A stretch of 64,000 bases of DNA from Paenibacillus sp. cl123 (GTDB lineage Bacteria > Bacillota > Bacilli > Paenibacillales > NBRC-103111), in NCBI RefSeq assembly GCF_900101595.1, contig NZ_FMYY01000008.1:59539-123538 (forward strand). The letters are read 5' to 3'. Position numbers and translations under genes: made by a program. The notes beneath the pieces were generated by a model. That model was not told where the DNA came from. It saw only the letters and a list, made by a program, of their open reading frames with translations, and searched no databases. Each line of letters starts with the position of its first letter. Position 1 is the stretch's first letter. Positions 8,934-16,306 of the stretch are shown here, piece by piece.

Positions 8934-8962
8934 TTGAAATTTAGTTTCAGTCATTTTATAAT
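8934..8962 (+). promoter_or_regulatory. Promoter of the murR-like / ABC / namZ-nagZ-anmK operon
   Basis: TTGAAA at 8934-8939 and a perfect TATAAT at 8957-8962 have an ideal 17-base spacer. The start point would be near 8969, about 40 bases before the regulator GTG. The -35 box and spacer are covered by an inverted repeat, which fits autoregulation. Confidence 0.8.
8935..8949. promoter_or_regulatory. Candidate operator for the RpiR/MurR-type regulator
   Basis: TGAAA-N5-TTTCA is a 15-base inverted repeat overlapping the -35 box of the regulator promoter in the divergent control region. Position and symmetry suggest the binding site of the dimeric regulator encoded next to it. This is an inference from placement. 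Confidence 0.6.
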
Positions 8963-8972
8963 GAGACTCATC

Positions 8973-8986
8973 TGGAAGCGAATTCA
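8973..8986 (+). promoter_or_regulatory. cre-like catabolite control site
   Basis: TGGAAGCGAATTCA fits the core TGNAANCGNNNNCA recognised by CcpA. It lies just downstream of the predicted start point near 8969, a position that gives roadblock-type repression in known Bacillus genes. Confidence 0.55.
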
Positions 8987-9007
8987 AAAGGTCAGGGGCT
9001 GAGAGAA

Positions 9008-9862
9008 GTGAATGGCGGTCTTGTCCGCTTAAGAGAAGCGCTTAATGAACTGACACCATCCGAGAAGAAAGTCGGGGAGTATATCCTGGGCAATCCGAAG
9101 AAGGTTGTCGAGTTATCCGTCGCCCAGTTAGCCGATTACAGCGGAGCGAGCCAGGCAGCGATCGTCAGATTGTGCAAGTCGCTTGGCTTAAAGGGATTCC
9201 CGGATCTGAAGCTGAAAATCGCGGGCGATCTTCAGGAATCGGCCCAAGTCCCGGGCAAGCAAGGTTATCAAGAGATCAGCCAGCATGATTCGATTGCCAC
9301 CCTGATCCAAAACGTATCTGCGAACAATATTCAGTCGATTCGCGACACGGTGAAAATTTTGGACGTCGAATCCGTCGAGCGTGCTGTTGACGCACTGAAC
9401 CGGGCCGAGCGCATCTTTTTCTTCGGTCTTGGCGCATCGGGGTTGATCGCTCAGGATGCCCAGCAGAAATTTCTGCGCATCAACCGCATGTCCTTCACCT
9501 TTGCCGACCCTCATATGCAGCTTACGACTGCGGTGACGATGACGAGCAAGGACGTGGCGGTAGGCATCTCCTATTCGGGCGAAACCCGCGAGGTGATCGC
9601 CGTGCTGAAGGCGGCTTCCGAACGCGGAGCGACGACGATCAGCATCACGAAATACGGCAATACCGCTTTGCACGCCTATTCCCAGATTCCGCTGTGCATT
9701 TCCTCCACGGAGAACGAAATCCGCAGTGGCGCGACCGCTTCCCGCATTACGCAGCTGAATGTGATCGATATTTTGTATCTGGGGGTCGCAAGCCGCAATT
9801 ACGAGCAGTCCGTCGAGTACCTGGAACGGAGCCGCGCGGCGATTCGCGAATTAGGCCATTAA
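9008..9862 (+). CDS. RpiR-family transcriptional regulator, MurR-like
   Basis: The 284-residue protein has the two RpiR-family parts. An N-terminal winged helix-turn-helix covers about residues 1-80 (LTPSEKKVGEYILGNP, SVAQLADYSGASQAAIVRLCKSLG). A SIS sugar-phosphate domain covers about 125-265 (RIFFFGLGASGLIAQDAQQ, VGISYSGETREVIAVLKAA). MurR of E. coli belongs to this family and responds to MurNAc-6-phosphate. The gene is divergent from the kinase and murQ and leads the importer/hydrolase operon, so control by MurNAc-6-phosphate is likely. The GTG at 9008 follows AGGGGCTGAGAG. The effector is inferred from context. Confidence 0.88.
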   Translation: MNGGLVRLREALNELTPSEKKVGEYILGNPKKVVELSVAQLADYSGASQAAIVRLCKSLGLKGFPDLKLKIAGDLQESAQVPGKQGYQEISQHDSIATLIQNVSANNIQSIRDTVKILDVESVERAVDALNRAERIFFFGLGASGLIAQDAQQKFLRINRMSFTFADPHMQLTTAVTMTSKDVAVGISYSGETREVIAVLKAASERGATTISITKYGNTALHAYSQIPLCISSTENEIRSGATASRITQLNVIDILYLGVASRNYEQSVEYLERSRAAIRELGH

Positions 9863-9907
9863 CGCTCGGTTTCTACTATTATATGATATAACTTAGGGGG
9901 ATTTCGA

Positions 9908-11284
9908 ATGAATCGTACGAAATGGTTATCCTTGATGGTTATTAGTGCACTGGCTCTCAGCGCTTGTTCGAACGGAGGCAGCAAGCCTGCCGAGAACGGC
10001 ACAGCCGCTCCTGCGGGAGATGACAAGAAGCCGGATACTGTCAAAGTATGGACGTACCCGGTACACGGCACCTATGAAGACGACTTGAAGCTGCTGATCG
10101 CCGACTTTAACAAGACGAACCCGCATATCAAGATTGAATACGAAATGCTCTCCTGGGCGGAAGGCCCCAAAAAATTCGACGTTGCGCTGAACGCGGGCGA
10201 CCCGCCGGATCTGTATTTCCACTCGGTAGCCGGACAATATGTCAATACGGGCCTGGCGCTTCAGCTGGACCAGTACCTGACTCCGGAAATAAAAAATGAC
10301 TATGTGCCGGGCACGCTGGAGCTCGGACAAATCCAAGGCAAGCAATACGGTCTGCCGATTTACCAGTTCCAATGGGCATGGGGCGGCAACAAGCGTATTC
10401 TCGAGGAAGCCGGCATCGACTGGAAGAAGATTCAGGCGAACGGCTGGACCTGGTCCGAATTCAACGAAGCGGCTAAGAAAATGACGAAGAAGCTGGCCGA
10501 TGGAACTCCGCAATACGGCCTTGTAACGGACGGAACAAGCCTGGACTTCATCCAAATGCTGTCCCGCAACGCCGGCATGCCGGATGTGCTGGACAAGGAC
10601 GGCAAGTTCCAGTGGAATGACGACCGTATCCTCGATACGCTGAAGTTTATGCAAGCTCTGGTCAAAGACGGCATTATGCCGAAGGAAAGCGCGGCATTGG
10701 CGCCGGCCAAGCGGACGGAAATGTTCTACGCGGGCCAAGCCGGTATCATCAGCAAAGCGATCCCTTATTATGACGTTATGATTCAGAACCGCAATAAGGA
10801 TATCGATGCCGGCAAGATCAAGGGCGAGAAAATCGAGTTTATTTTGCTGCCGGTGCCTCACCATGACAAACATCCGGCCAAAACGACGATGGGCGGAGAA
10901 GGTTATGTCGCCTTCAAGCAGAAGGCGGATAAAGGCGAGCAGCACGCCAAAAACACGTTCCTCGTCATGGAAGCGCTCAGCGGCGCGAAAGCAGGCAATT
11001 CGGCCAACGAGCTGTCCCTGCCATTCGTGAGAAAGTCGCAAGCGAAGGAATTCGAAGGCAAAGGCAAGGCGAATCCGGTGAACATTACGGCTGCCCAAAC
11101 GATGGCGAAAAACATCGCGATGCCGGTCGAATTGAACCTGGATGTCGATAAAGCCGCGAAGATGAAGCAATTCAACGAGCAAGTCGTCAAGCCGAACTTC
11201 CAGGCCGTATTGGCCGGCGAGAAAACCGCCGAGCAGGCTGCGGAGGAATTCAAGAACAAAGGCAAGCAAATGTTTGGACAATAA
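9908..11284 (+). CDS. ABC importer substrate-binding lipoprotein (sugar family), candidate MurNAc/GlcNAc binder
   Basis: This 458-residue protein has a lipoprotein signal (LMVISALALSACSNGG). The body resembles family 1 extracellular solute-binding proteins, with TVKVWTYPVHGTYEDDLKLL early on and VAGQYVNTGLALQLD and QFQWAWGGNKRILEEAGIDW later. Such proteins capture sugars or oligosaccharides outside the membrane and deliver them to two permeases. It lies between the MurR-type regulator and the permeases, followed downstream by muramidase and glucosaminidase genes. MurNAc, GlcNAc or GlcNAc-MurNAc is therefore the likely ligand; this is inferred from neighbours only. A 200-base spacer with a hairpin separates it from the permeases. 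Confidence 0.88.
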   Translation: MNRTKWLSLMVISALALSACSNGGSKPAENGTAAPAGDDKKPDTVKVWTYPVHGTYEDDLKLLIADFNKTNPHIKIEYEMLSWAEGPKKFDVALNAGDPPDLYFHSVAGQYVNTGLALQLDQYLTPEIKNDYVPGTLELGQIQGKQYGLPIYQFQWAWGGNKRILEEAGIDWKKIQANGWTWSEFNEAAKKMTKKLADGTPQYGLVTDGTSLDFIQMLSRNAGMPDVLDKDGKFQWNDDRILDTLKFMQALVKDGIMPKESAALAPAKRTEMFYAGQAGIISKAIPYYDVMIQNRNKDIDAGKIKGEKIEFILLPVPHHDKHPAKTTMGGEGYVAFKQKADKGEQHAKNTFLVMEALSGAKAGNSANELSLPFVRKSQAKEFEGKGKANPVNITAAQTMAKNIAMPVELNLDVDKAAKMKQFNEQVVKPNFQAVLAGEKTAEQAAEEFKNKGKQMFGQ

Positions 11285-11345
11285 GGAGCAGGCTTAACGG
11301 CCGGGCTTCAAAAAGCTTGTAGCGATGAAAGATGGAGAGTACAAA

Positions 11346-11408
11346 CGGGAAGCCGTCCGATTGCGGCAGCGCAGCGATGGACAGCCCGAGAAGGGCGCGG
11401 GCTTCCCG
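11346..11408 (+). other. Intercistronic hairpin between binding protein and permeases
   Basis: CGGGAAGCC (11346-11354) pairs with GGCTTCCCG (11400-11408), with further self-pairing possible in the long loop and no T-run after it. Such structures behind binding-protein genes often stabilise the upstream mRNA so that the binding protein is made in excess. Confidence 0.4.
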
Positions 11409-11484
11409 GATGTACTTTCTTTGTATCCGCACGCACCTGCCACCACCACACGAATGCAGTTGGCCTTCAGGAAAGGAGAAACTC

Positions 11485-12411
11485 ATGCAACAAACTTCAG
11501 CGGTCAAGCGCACGGGGGGAAGCGAACGGACGCCGCGCAGCGGGTTTTGGCGCGATTATGGCTGGGCATACCTGTTTATTGCCGTACCTGTGCTGCTGTT
11601 TCTGATTTTTACGTTATATCCCGTGATCTCGGCCTTCATCATGAGCTTCCAGGAATATGGCGTTTTGAGCTCCAAGTGGATCGGTACAGCCAACTATACG
11701 CGGCTGATGCAGGACGAGGTGTTCTGGAAAGCGATGAAGAACACGGCCGTCTTCACGATCGGCACCGTTCCGGTTAATATTATTATTACTTTCGTGCTTG
11801 CCTATCTGATCTTTCAGATGAAAAATAAATGGCAGACCTTCTTCAAAGCCGCGCTTTATTTGCCGTCCGTTGCATCGGGCGTTACGCTCTCGCTGGTTTG
11901 GCTGGCCATGTTCGACCCGACCTCCGGAGGGCTGTTCAACAAGGTGCTGGGCCTGATGGGGCTGGAGCCGGTCGTGTGGCTTGGACAATCGAGCACAGCG
12001 CTTTTCTCCCTGATGCTGATGACATACTTAAGCTCTCACGGCAGCGGAATTATTTTGTACCTCGCCGCGATGGGCGGCATTCCCAAGTCGCTCTACGAAG
12101 CCGCGGATATCGACCATGCCAGCGCGTGGAGACAGTTTACGAAGATTACTTGGCCGCTTCTGAAGCCGACAACCTTGTATTTGCTCGTGACCGGCGTCAT
12201 CATGTCGTTCCAGGTGTTTATCAGCGTTTATCTGATGACACAGGGCGGACCTAACTTTGCGACAACAACGATCGCTTATTTGATCTACGATACCGCATTC
12301 GTGTACTACGAGTTCGGCCTGGCTTCAGCGCAATCCTTCGTATTGGCGGCGATGATCGTCATCATCTCCATCGTGCAATTCAAATACTTCTCGACGGATA
12401 TCGAGTACTAG
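11485..12411 (+). CDS. ABC sugar importer permease (MalF/UgpA type)
   Basis: The 308-residue membrane protein has six predicted helices. The first is YLFIAVPVLLFLIFTLYPV after a short basic N-terminus. The conserved permease loop EAADIDHASAWRQFTKITWPLL is present; its EAA motif contacts the ATPase. The ATG at 11485 was chosen because GAAAGGAGAA lies immediately upstream; the frame stays open for 51 codons further up without a better start. It pairs with the MalG-type permease 14 bases downstream. Confidence 0.92.
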   Translation: MQQTSAVKRTGGSERTPRSGFWRDYGWAYLFIAVPVLLFLIFTLYPVISAFIMSFQEYGVLSSKWIGTANYTRLMQDEVFWKAMKNTAVFTIGTVPVNIIITFVLAYLIFQMKNKWQTFFKAALYLPSVASGVTLSLVWLAMFDPTSGGLFNKVLGLMGLEPVVWLGQSSTALFSLMLMTYLSSHGSGIILYLAAMGGIPKSLYEAADIDHASAWRQFTKITWPLLKPTTLYLLVTGVIMSFQVFISVYLMTQGGPNFATTTIAYLIYDTAFVYYEFGLASAQSFVLAAMIVIISIVQFKYFSTDIEY

Positions 12412-12424
12412 GGGGCGATGACAG

Positions 12425-13258
12425 ATGACTAAAACAACCAAATCGTTCCTTATCGCTCTGGCCGTCATCGTGCTGTCGTTCTGGACATTTATGACCATCA
12501 TTCCGCTGTATTGGATGTTTATCGGATCCTTCCAGGACTCCTCGGCTTCGGCTACCTTCCAGCCGCAGATGATCCCCGAGATCTGGTCCGTGGCTCCGTA
12601 TGAGCGGTTTTTCGGCAAAACGATGGCTTGGCGGTGGCTGTTCAACTCGCTGTTCGTATCGGCCATTCTGACGGTTACGAACGTCTTCTTCGCTTCGCTC
12701 GCAGGTTACGCGTTCGCCAAGCTGAAATTCCCGGGCAGCAAGTCGATCTTCTGGATCTTGCTGGCGACGATGATGATCCCGGCGCAAGTGACTTTGATTC
12801 CGCTGTACATTCTTGTCATCAACACCTTTAATCTCGGCGACACGTACACGGCTATCATCCTGCCGTCCTTGGTAGGGGTGGGGAACATCTTCCTCATGAA
12901 GCAGTATATGTCCACATTGCCGACTTCACTCATTCACGCGGCCCGCATCGATGCATGCAGCGAGTTCGGGATCTTCTATAAGGTCATCCTGCCGATGGCC
13001 AAGCCAGGTTTGGCGGTGCTTGCCATCTTCACGTTCGTTGCGCATTGGAACGATTTCTTCTGGCCGCTGCTCGTGACCCGCAGCAATGAGATGAGAACGA
13101 TACAAGTAGGTCTGGCCAGCTTCAAATTCGCCGAGTCGACGGACTTCGGAGCCATTATGGCCGGAGCCACGATCGGGGCGCTGCCTATGATCGTGCTGTT
13201 TTTCTCCTTGCAAAAGTACTTCCTGCAAGGTATCACCATTGGAGCCGTTAAGGGCTAG
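12425..13258 (+). CDS. ABC sugar importer permease (MalG/UgpE type)
   Basis: This 277-residue protein has six hydrophobic segments. The EAA-type loop is in the form SLIHAARIDACSEFGIFYKV, with Ala in place of the usual Glu, and the C-terminus FLQGITIGAVKG is characteristic of MalG-like permeases. It forms the translocation channel with the preceding permease. It lies 14 bases after that gene and 13 bases before the ATPase gene. Confidence 0.92.
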   Translation: MTKTTKSFLIALAVIVLSFWTFMTIIPLYWMFIGSFQDSSASATFQPQMIPEIWSVAPYERFFGKTMAWRWLFNSLFVSAILTVTNVFFASLAGYAFAKLKFPGSKSIFWILLATMMIPAQVTLIPLYILVINTFNLGDTYTAIILPSLVGVGNIFLMKQYMSTLPTSLIHAARIDACSEFGIFYKVILPMAKPGLAVLAIFTFVAHWNDFFWPLLVTRSNEMRTIQVGLASFKFAESTDFGAIMAGATIGALPMIVLFFSLQKYFLQGITIGAVKG

Positions 13259-13270
13259 GAGGAGAAACGT

Positions 13271-14383
13271 ATGGCTCGCGTAGTATTTGACAATGTCCGC
13301 AAGGAATATGAAGACAGTAAAAGAGGCAGCTTCACGGCGGTAGCCGGTTCGAGCTTTACGATAGAAGACAAGGAATTTGTCGTGTTCGTTGGCCCGTCCG
13401 GCTGCGGCAAAACAACCTCCTTGCGGATGATCGCAGGTCTTGAGAAGCAGACGAGCGGCGATATCTTCATCGGCGACCGTATCGTCAACAATCTGCATCC
13501 GAAGGACCGGGACATCGCCATGGTGTTCCAGGATTATGCGTTGTACCCGCATATGACGATTCGCGAGAATCTGTCGTTCGGGCTGAAAAACCTGAAGAAG
13601 CCTGCCGCGGAGATTGAGCAGAAGGTAAGGGCGGCTTCGGCCATTCTCGGGTTCGACGATATGCTCGATCGCAAGCCCCGCGAGCTGTCCGGCGGTCAGC
13701 GGCAGCGGGTGGCCGTCGGCCGCGCGATCGTGCGCGATCCGCAGGTGTTTCTGTTCGACGAGCCGCTGTCCAACCTGGACGCGAAGCTTCGCATTCAGAT
13801 GCGCGTAGAGCTGTCGGAGCTGCACAAGCGGCTGGGCGCTACCATCGTATATGTGACGCATGATCAGGTGGAGGCGATGACGCTCGGCGAGCGGATTGTC
13901 GTGATGAATAAAGGCGTCATCCAGCAGATTGCTCCGCCTACCGAGCTGTACAACAAGCCGAGCAATATGTTCGTGGCGGGATTTATCGGATCTCCGGCTA
14001 TGAACTTTATGGATGCGGTCGTGGACGGAGGCAAAATTACCATTGACGGCGGCCGGTCCTTCGTGCTGTCGGACCAAACAGCCAAAGCGCTGCGAGGCTA
14101 TCAAGGCAAGCCGATCATACTGGGCATTCGTCCCGAGCATATTTTCGGAGAAGACTTCGCCCTTCACGTAGCGCATGATCACAAGATGATGGCCCCGGTG
14201 CAGGTGGTGGAAAACCTCGGCTCCGAAAATCTTGTGTACTTCCGCGTAGGCGAACGTACGGTAACGGCCAAGGTGCATCCGGAGACGACGGCGGCTGTCG
14301 GTCAGCTGAAGTCGTTCGTGCTTGATCTGAGCAAGGCGCATTATTTCGATCCGGCGACCGAGCAGCGCATCGTGTCCGAATAG
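13271..14383 (+). CDS. ABC sugar importer ATPase (MsmX/UgpC family)
   Basis: The 370-residue protein has Walker A GPSGCGKTTS, the Q-loop VFQDYALYPHM, the signature LSGGQRQRVAVGR, Walker B VFLFDEPLSNLD and the H-loop VTHDQVEAMTLG. A C-terminal regulatory domain (IILGIRPEHIFGED) of the MalK/UgpC class follows. It energises the two permeases just upstream. In B. subtilis the related MsmX serves several importers. Two other importers in this window (35505-39140 and 58004-61543) have no ATPase gene, so this protein might serve them too; that is inference. Confidence 0.93.
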   Translation: MARVVFDNVRKEYEDSKRGSFTAVAGSSFTIEDKEFVVFVGPSGCGKTTSLRMIAGLEKQTSGDIFIGDRIVNNLHPKDRDIAMVFQDYALYPHMTIRENLSFGLKNLKKPAAEIEQKVRAASAILGFDDMLDRKPRELSGGQRQRVAVGRAIVRDPQVFLFDEPLSNLDAKLRIQMRVELSELHKRLGATIVYVTHDQVEAMTLGERIVVMNKGVIQQIAPPTELYNKPSNMFVAGFIGSPAMNFMDAVVDGGKITIDGGRSFVLSDQTAKALRGYQGKPIILGIRPEHIFGEDFALHVAHDHKMMAPVQVVENLGSENLVYFRVGERTVTAKVHPETTAAVGQLKSFVLDLSKAHYFDPATEQRIVSE

Positions 14384-14421
14384 CAGCCCGCACATCATCC
14401 ATGAAAGAGAGGGATCGGGAA

Positions 14422-15114
14422 ATGAAGAGTCTTGGCGCAATTCTGGTGCAGTCCGGCGGCCATGTTTACCGCGAGATGACGAAGGTGTTTATGTTCAGCG
14501 CCGTCTCGTCGCTGGTGCTGGCTCCGCTGCTCCTGTTTCTGCCGGCGGGTCTGGCGCTCGTGCTGCTTCCTTTGCTGTACGCGCCTCTCGTAGCCGGGGT
14601 ATTCCACGCGATGCACCGTATGCTGGAGGGGGAGAGGGTGAAGCTGAAGGATATGCTGGCGGGTGCGGTGCGTTACTTTATCCCGTCGGTCTTGTTCGGC
14701 CTGCTTTGCTCGCTTTTCCTGATTATCCTTGTGTCGACCTGGTGGTATTACGGCCGATCGAACGGCATGTGGGGCTGGGCGCTTGCGATTTTCCAGACCT
14801 ATTTTGTTCTCATGGTATTTGTCTCCCAGCTCTACACGCTCCCGCTGATCGTCCAAAAGCAGGAATCCTTTTTCCGCGCCGTCGGACGCAGTGTCAAGAT
14901 GACTGTGCTGCGCCCGGGTTATTCGATCGGCGCCGCCTTCCAGCTCGTCTGCGTCACGATCGTTTTGGCTGCGACCGTGGTCGGATTTGCGGTGCTGTAC
15001 GCCGGGATTGCAGCGATCTATGCGAATATGGTAACAAGAAACGTGCTTGCAGATGAGGAGGAAGAAGCTGCGCCAGCAGACGGGCGACAAGCATGGGGAG
15101 GTACGATGGGATGA
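14422..15114 (+). CDS. DUF624/YesL-like membrane protein
   Basis: A 230-residue protein with about five or six hydrophobic helices, of the DUF624 (YesL) kind. These often sit beside sugar ABC importers in Paenibacillus and Bacillus, but their biochemical role is unknown. It opens KSLGAILVQSGGHVYREMTK and ends with an acidic tail EEEEAAPADG. The ATG at 14422 follows GAGAGGGA at 14406-14414; an upstream ATG at 14401 lacks such a site. Its stop overlaps the start of namZ (ATGA at 15111-15114), so the two are translationally coupled. The domain call rests on general appearance and position. Confidence 0.7.
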   Translation: MKSLGAILVQSGGHVYREMTKVFMFSAVSSLVLAPLLLFLPAGLALVLLPLLYAPLVAGVFHAMHRMLEGERVKLKDMLAGAVRYFIPSVLFGLLCSLFLIILVSTWWYYGRSNGMWGWALAIFQTYFVLMVFVSQLYTLPLIVQKQESFFRAVGRSVKMTVLRPGYSIGAAFQLVCVTIVLAATVVGFAVLYAGIAAIYANMVTRNVLADEEEEAAPADGRQAWGGTMG

Positions 15115-16292
15115 GTGGGATGATGAGAAATCGGATCAAAGCAGGAGCTGATCGTGTGCAATCGCTGGAGGCGCAGCTCCGGGGTCGCCGGGTTGGTCTG
15201 CTGACTAACCCGACCGGCGTCGGAGGGAGCTTCCGCACGACGGTGGAGCTATGCGCGGAACTGCCGTCTGTACGGCTCTCCGCGCTTTTTGCATGCGAGC
15301 ACGGCTTGCGGGGAGAGCGGCAGGCAGGCGTACGATTCGAGGATGAGCGCCATCCGGTGCTCGATATCCCGGTGTACAGCCTGTACGGCACGAGGAAGAA
15401 ACCCGATGCCGGGATGCTGGCCGATGTGGACGCGGTGCTGTTCGACATTCAGGACACCGGCGTCCGGTTCTATACTTACTTATCTACGTTAACTTATATG
15501 ATAGAAGCCTGTGCGGAGGCCGGCAGGCCGTTATTCGTGCTGGATCGTCCGCATCCGCTCGGCGGCGTCAAGGCTGAGGGTGGCTTGCTCCAGCCGGGAT
15601 ATGAATCGATGGTCGGCGCGGCCGCGGGCACGCCTTATGCGACGGGAATGACCATCGGGGAGTACGCCCTCTGGTTTAACGACCGTCTGCCTCGTCCCTG
15701 CGAGCTGACCGTGGTGCTGATGGACGGCTGGCAGCGCGGCATGACGTATGCGGATACCGGACTTCCGTGGATTTTGCCTTCGCCCAATGTGCCTACGATC
15801 GATACGGTTCGCGTATACGCCGGCACATGCCTGTTTGAGGGAACGAACCTTTCGGAAGGCCGGGGAACGACTCGTCCTTTTGAGCTGATAGGGGCTCCAT
15901 GGATCGACGGAGAGCGGCTTGCGCGCCGTTTCGCCTCCTACGGACTTCCGGGCGCGCATGCGCATCCGATGTATTTCTCGCCATCGTTCTCGAAGCATCA
16001 GGGAGAGCTGTGCGGAGGCATTCAGCTGTTCGTGACCGATCCGGACTCGTTCGAGGCGGTACGGACCGGGCTTACGCTCGTCCGCTGCGTGCAGGAGCTG
16101 TACCCGAATGAATTCCAGTTTCTTCCGCCTGTACGCGAAGGCGGCCGGCAGTTTATCGAGCTGCTGACCGGAGACAGTCTTGTGCTGCGGACGCTGGGCG
16201 ACGATGACGGTCTGGAGCGGATCATGGAACGGTACGACGAGGAAGCGCAGACGTGGATGCAGGAGCGGGAAGCTTATATCTTATACAAGTGA
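15111..16292 (+). CDS. namZ: Exo-beta-N-acetylmuramidase (DUF1343 family)
   Basis: The 393-residue protein matches the DUF1343 family, whose B. subtilis member NamZ (YbbC) removes terminal MurNAc from the non-reducing end of peptidoglycan strands. Typical pieces are GRRVGLLTNPTGV at about residue 24, FACEHGLRGERQAG, a VPVYSLYG-like DIPVYSLYGTRKKP, DIQDTGVRFYTYLSTL and FEGTNLSEGRGTTRPFE. No signal peptide is evident at the chosen start; B. subtilis NamZ is exported, so location is uncertain here. The ATG at 15111 has GGGGAGGT 8 bases upstream and overlaps the previous stop. nagZ follows after 14 bases, repeating the namZ/nagZ pairing of the B. subtilis operon. Confidence 0.92.
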   Translation: MSGMMRNRIKAGADRVQSLEAQLRGRRVGLLTNPTGVGGSFRTTVELCAELPSVRLSALFACEHGLRGERQAGVRFEDERHPVLDIPVYSLYGTRKKPDAGMLADVDAVLFDIQDTGVRFYTYLSTLTYMIEACAEAGRPLFVLDRPHPLGGVKAEGGLLQPGYESMVGAAAGTPYATGMTIGEYALWFNDRLPRPCELTVVLMDGWQRGMTYADTGLPWILPSPNVPTIDTVRVYAGTCLFEGTNLSEGRGTTRPFELIGAPWIDGERLARRFASYGLPGAHAHPMYFSPSFSKHQGELCGGIQLFVTDPDSFEAVRTGLTLVRCVQELYPNEFQFLPPVREGGRQFIELLTGDSLVLRTLGDDDGLERIMERYDEEAQTWMQEREAYILYK

Positions 16293-16306
16293 GGAGGAGG
16301 ATTGGA

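Noticed and set aside
9926-11281. 451-codon open frame antisense to the binding-protein gene
   Set aside because: It mirrors the codon structure of a well-supported gene in GC-rich DNA, has no ribosome site and shows low-complexity Arg/Leu/His-rich sequence.
12926-14440. 504-codon open frame antisense to permease and ATPase genes
   Set aside because: The opposite strand encodes an ATPase with every expected motif; the antisense product is Arg/His-rich and resembles nothing known.
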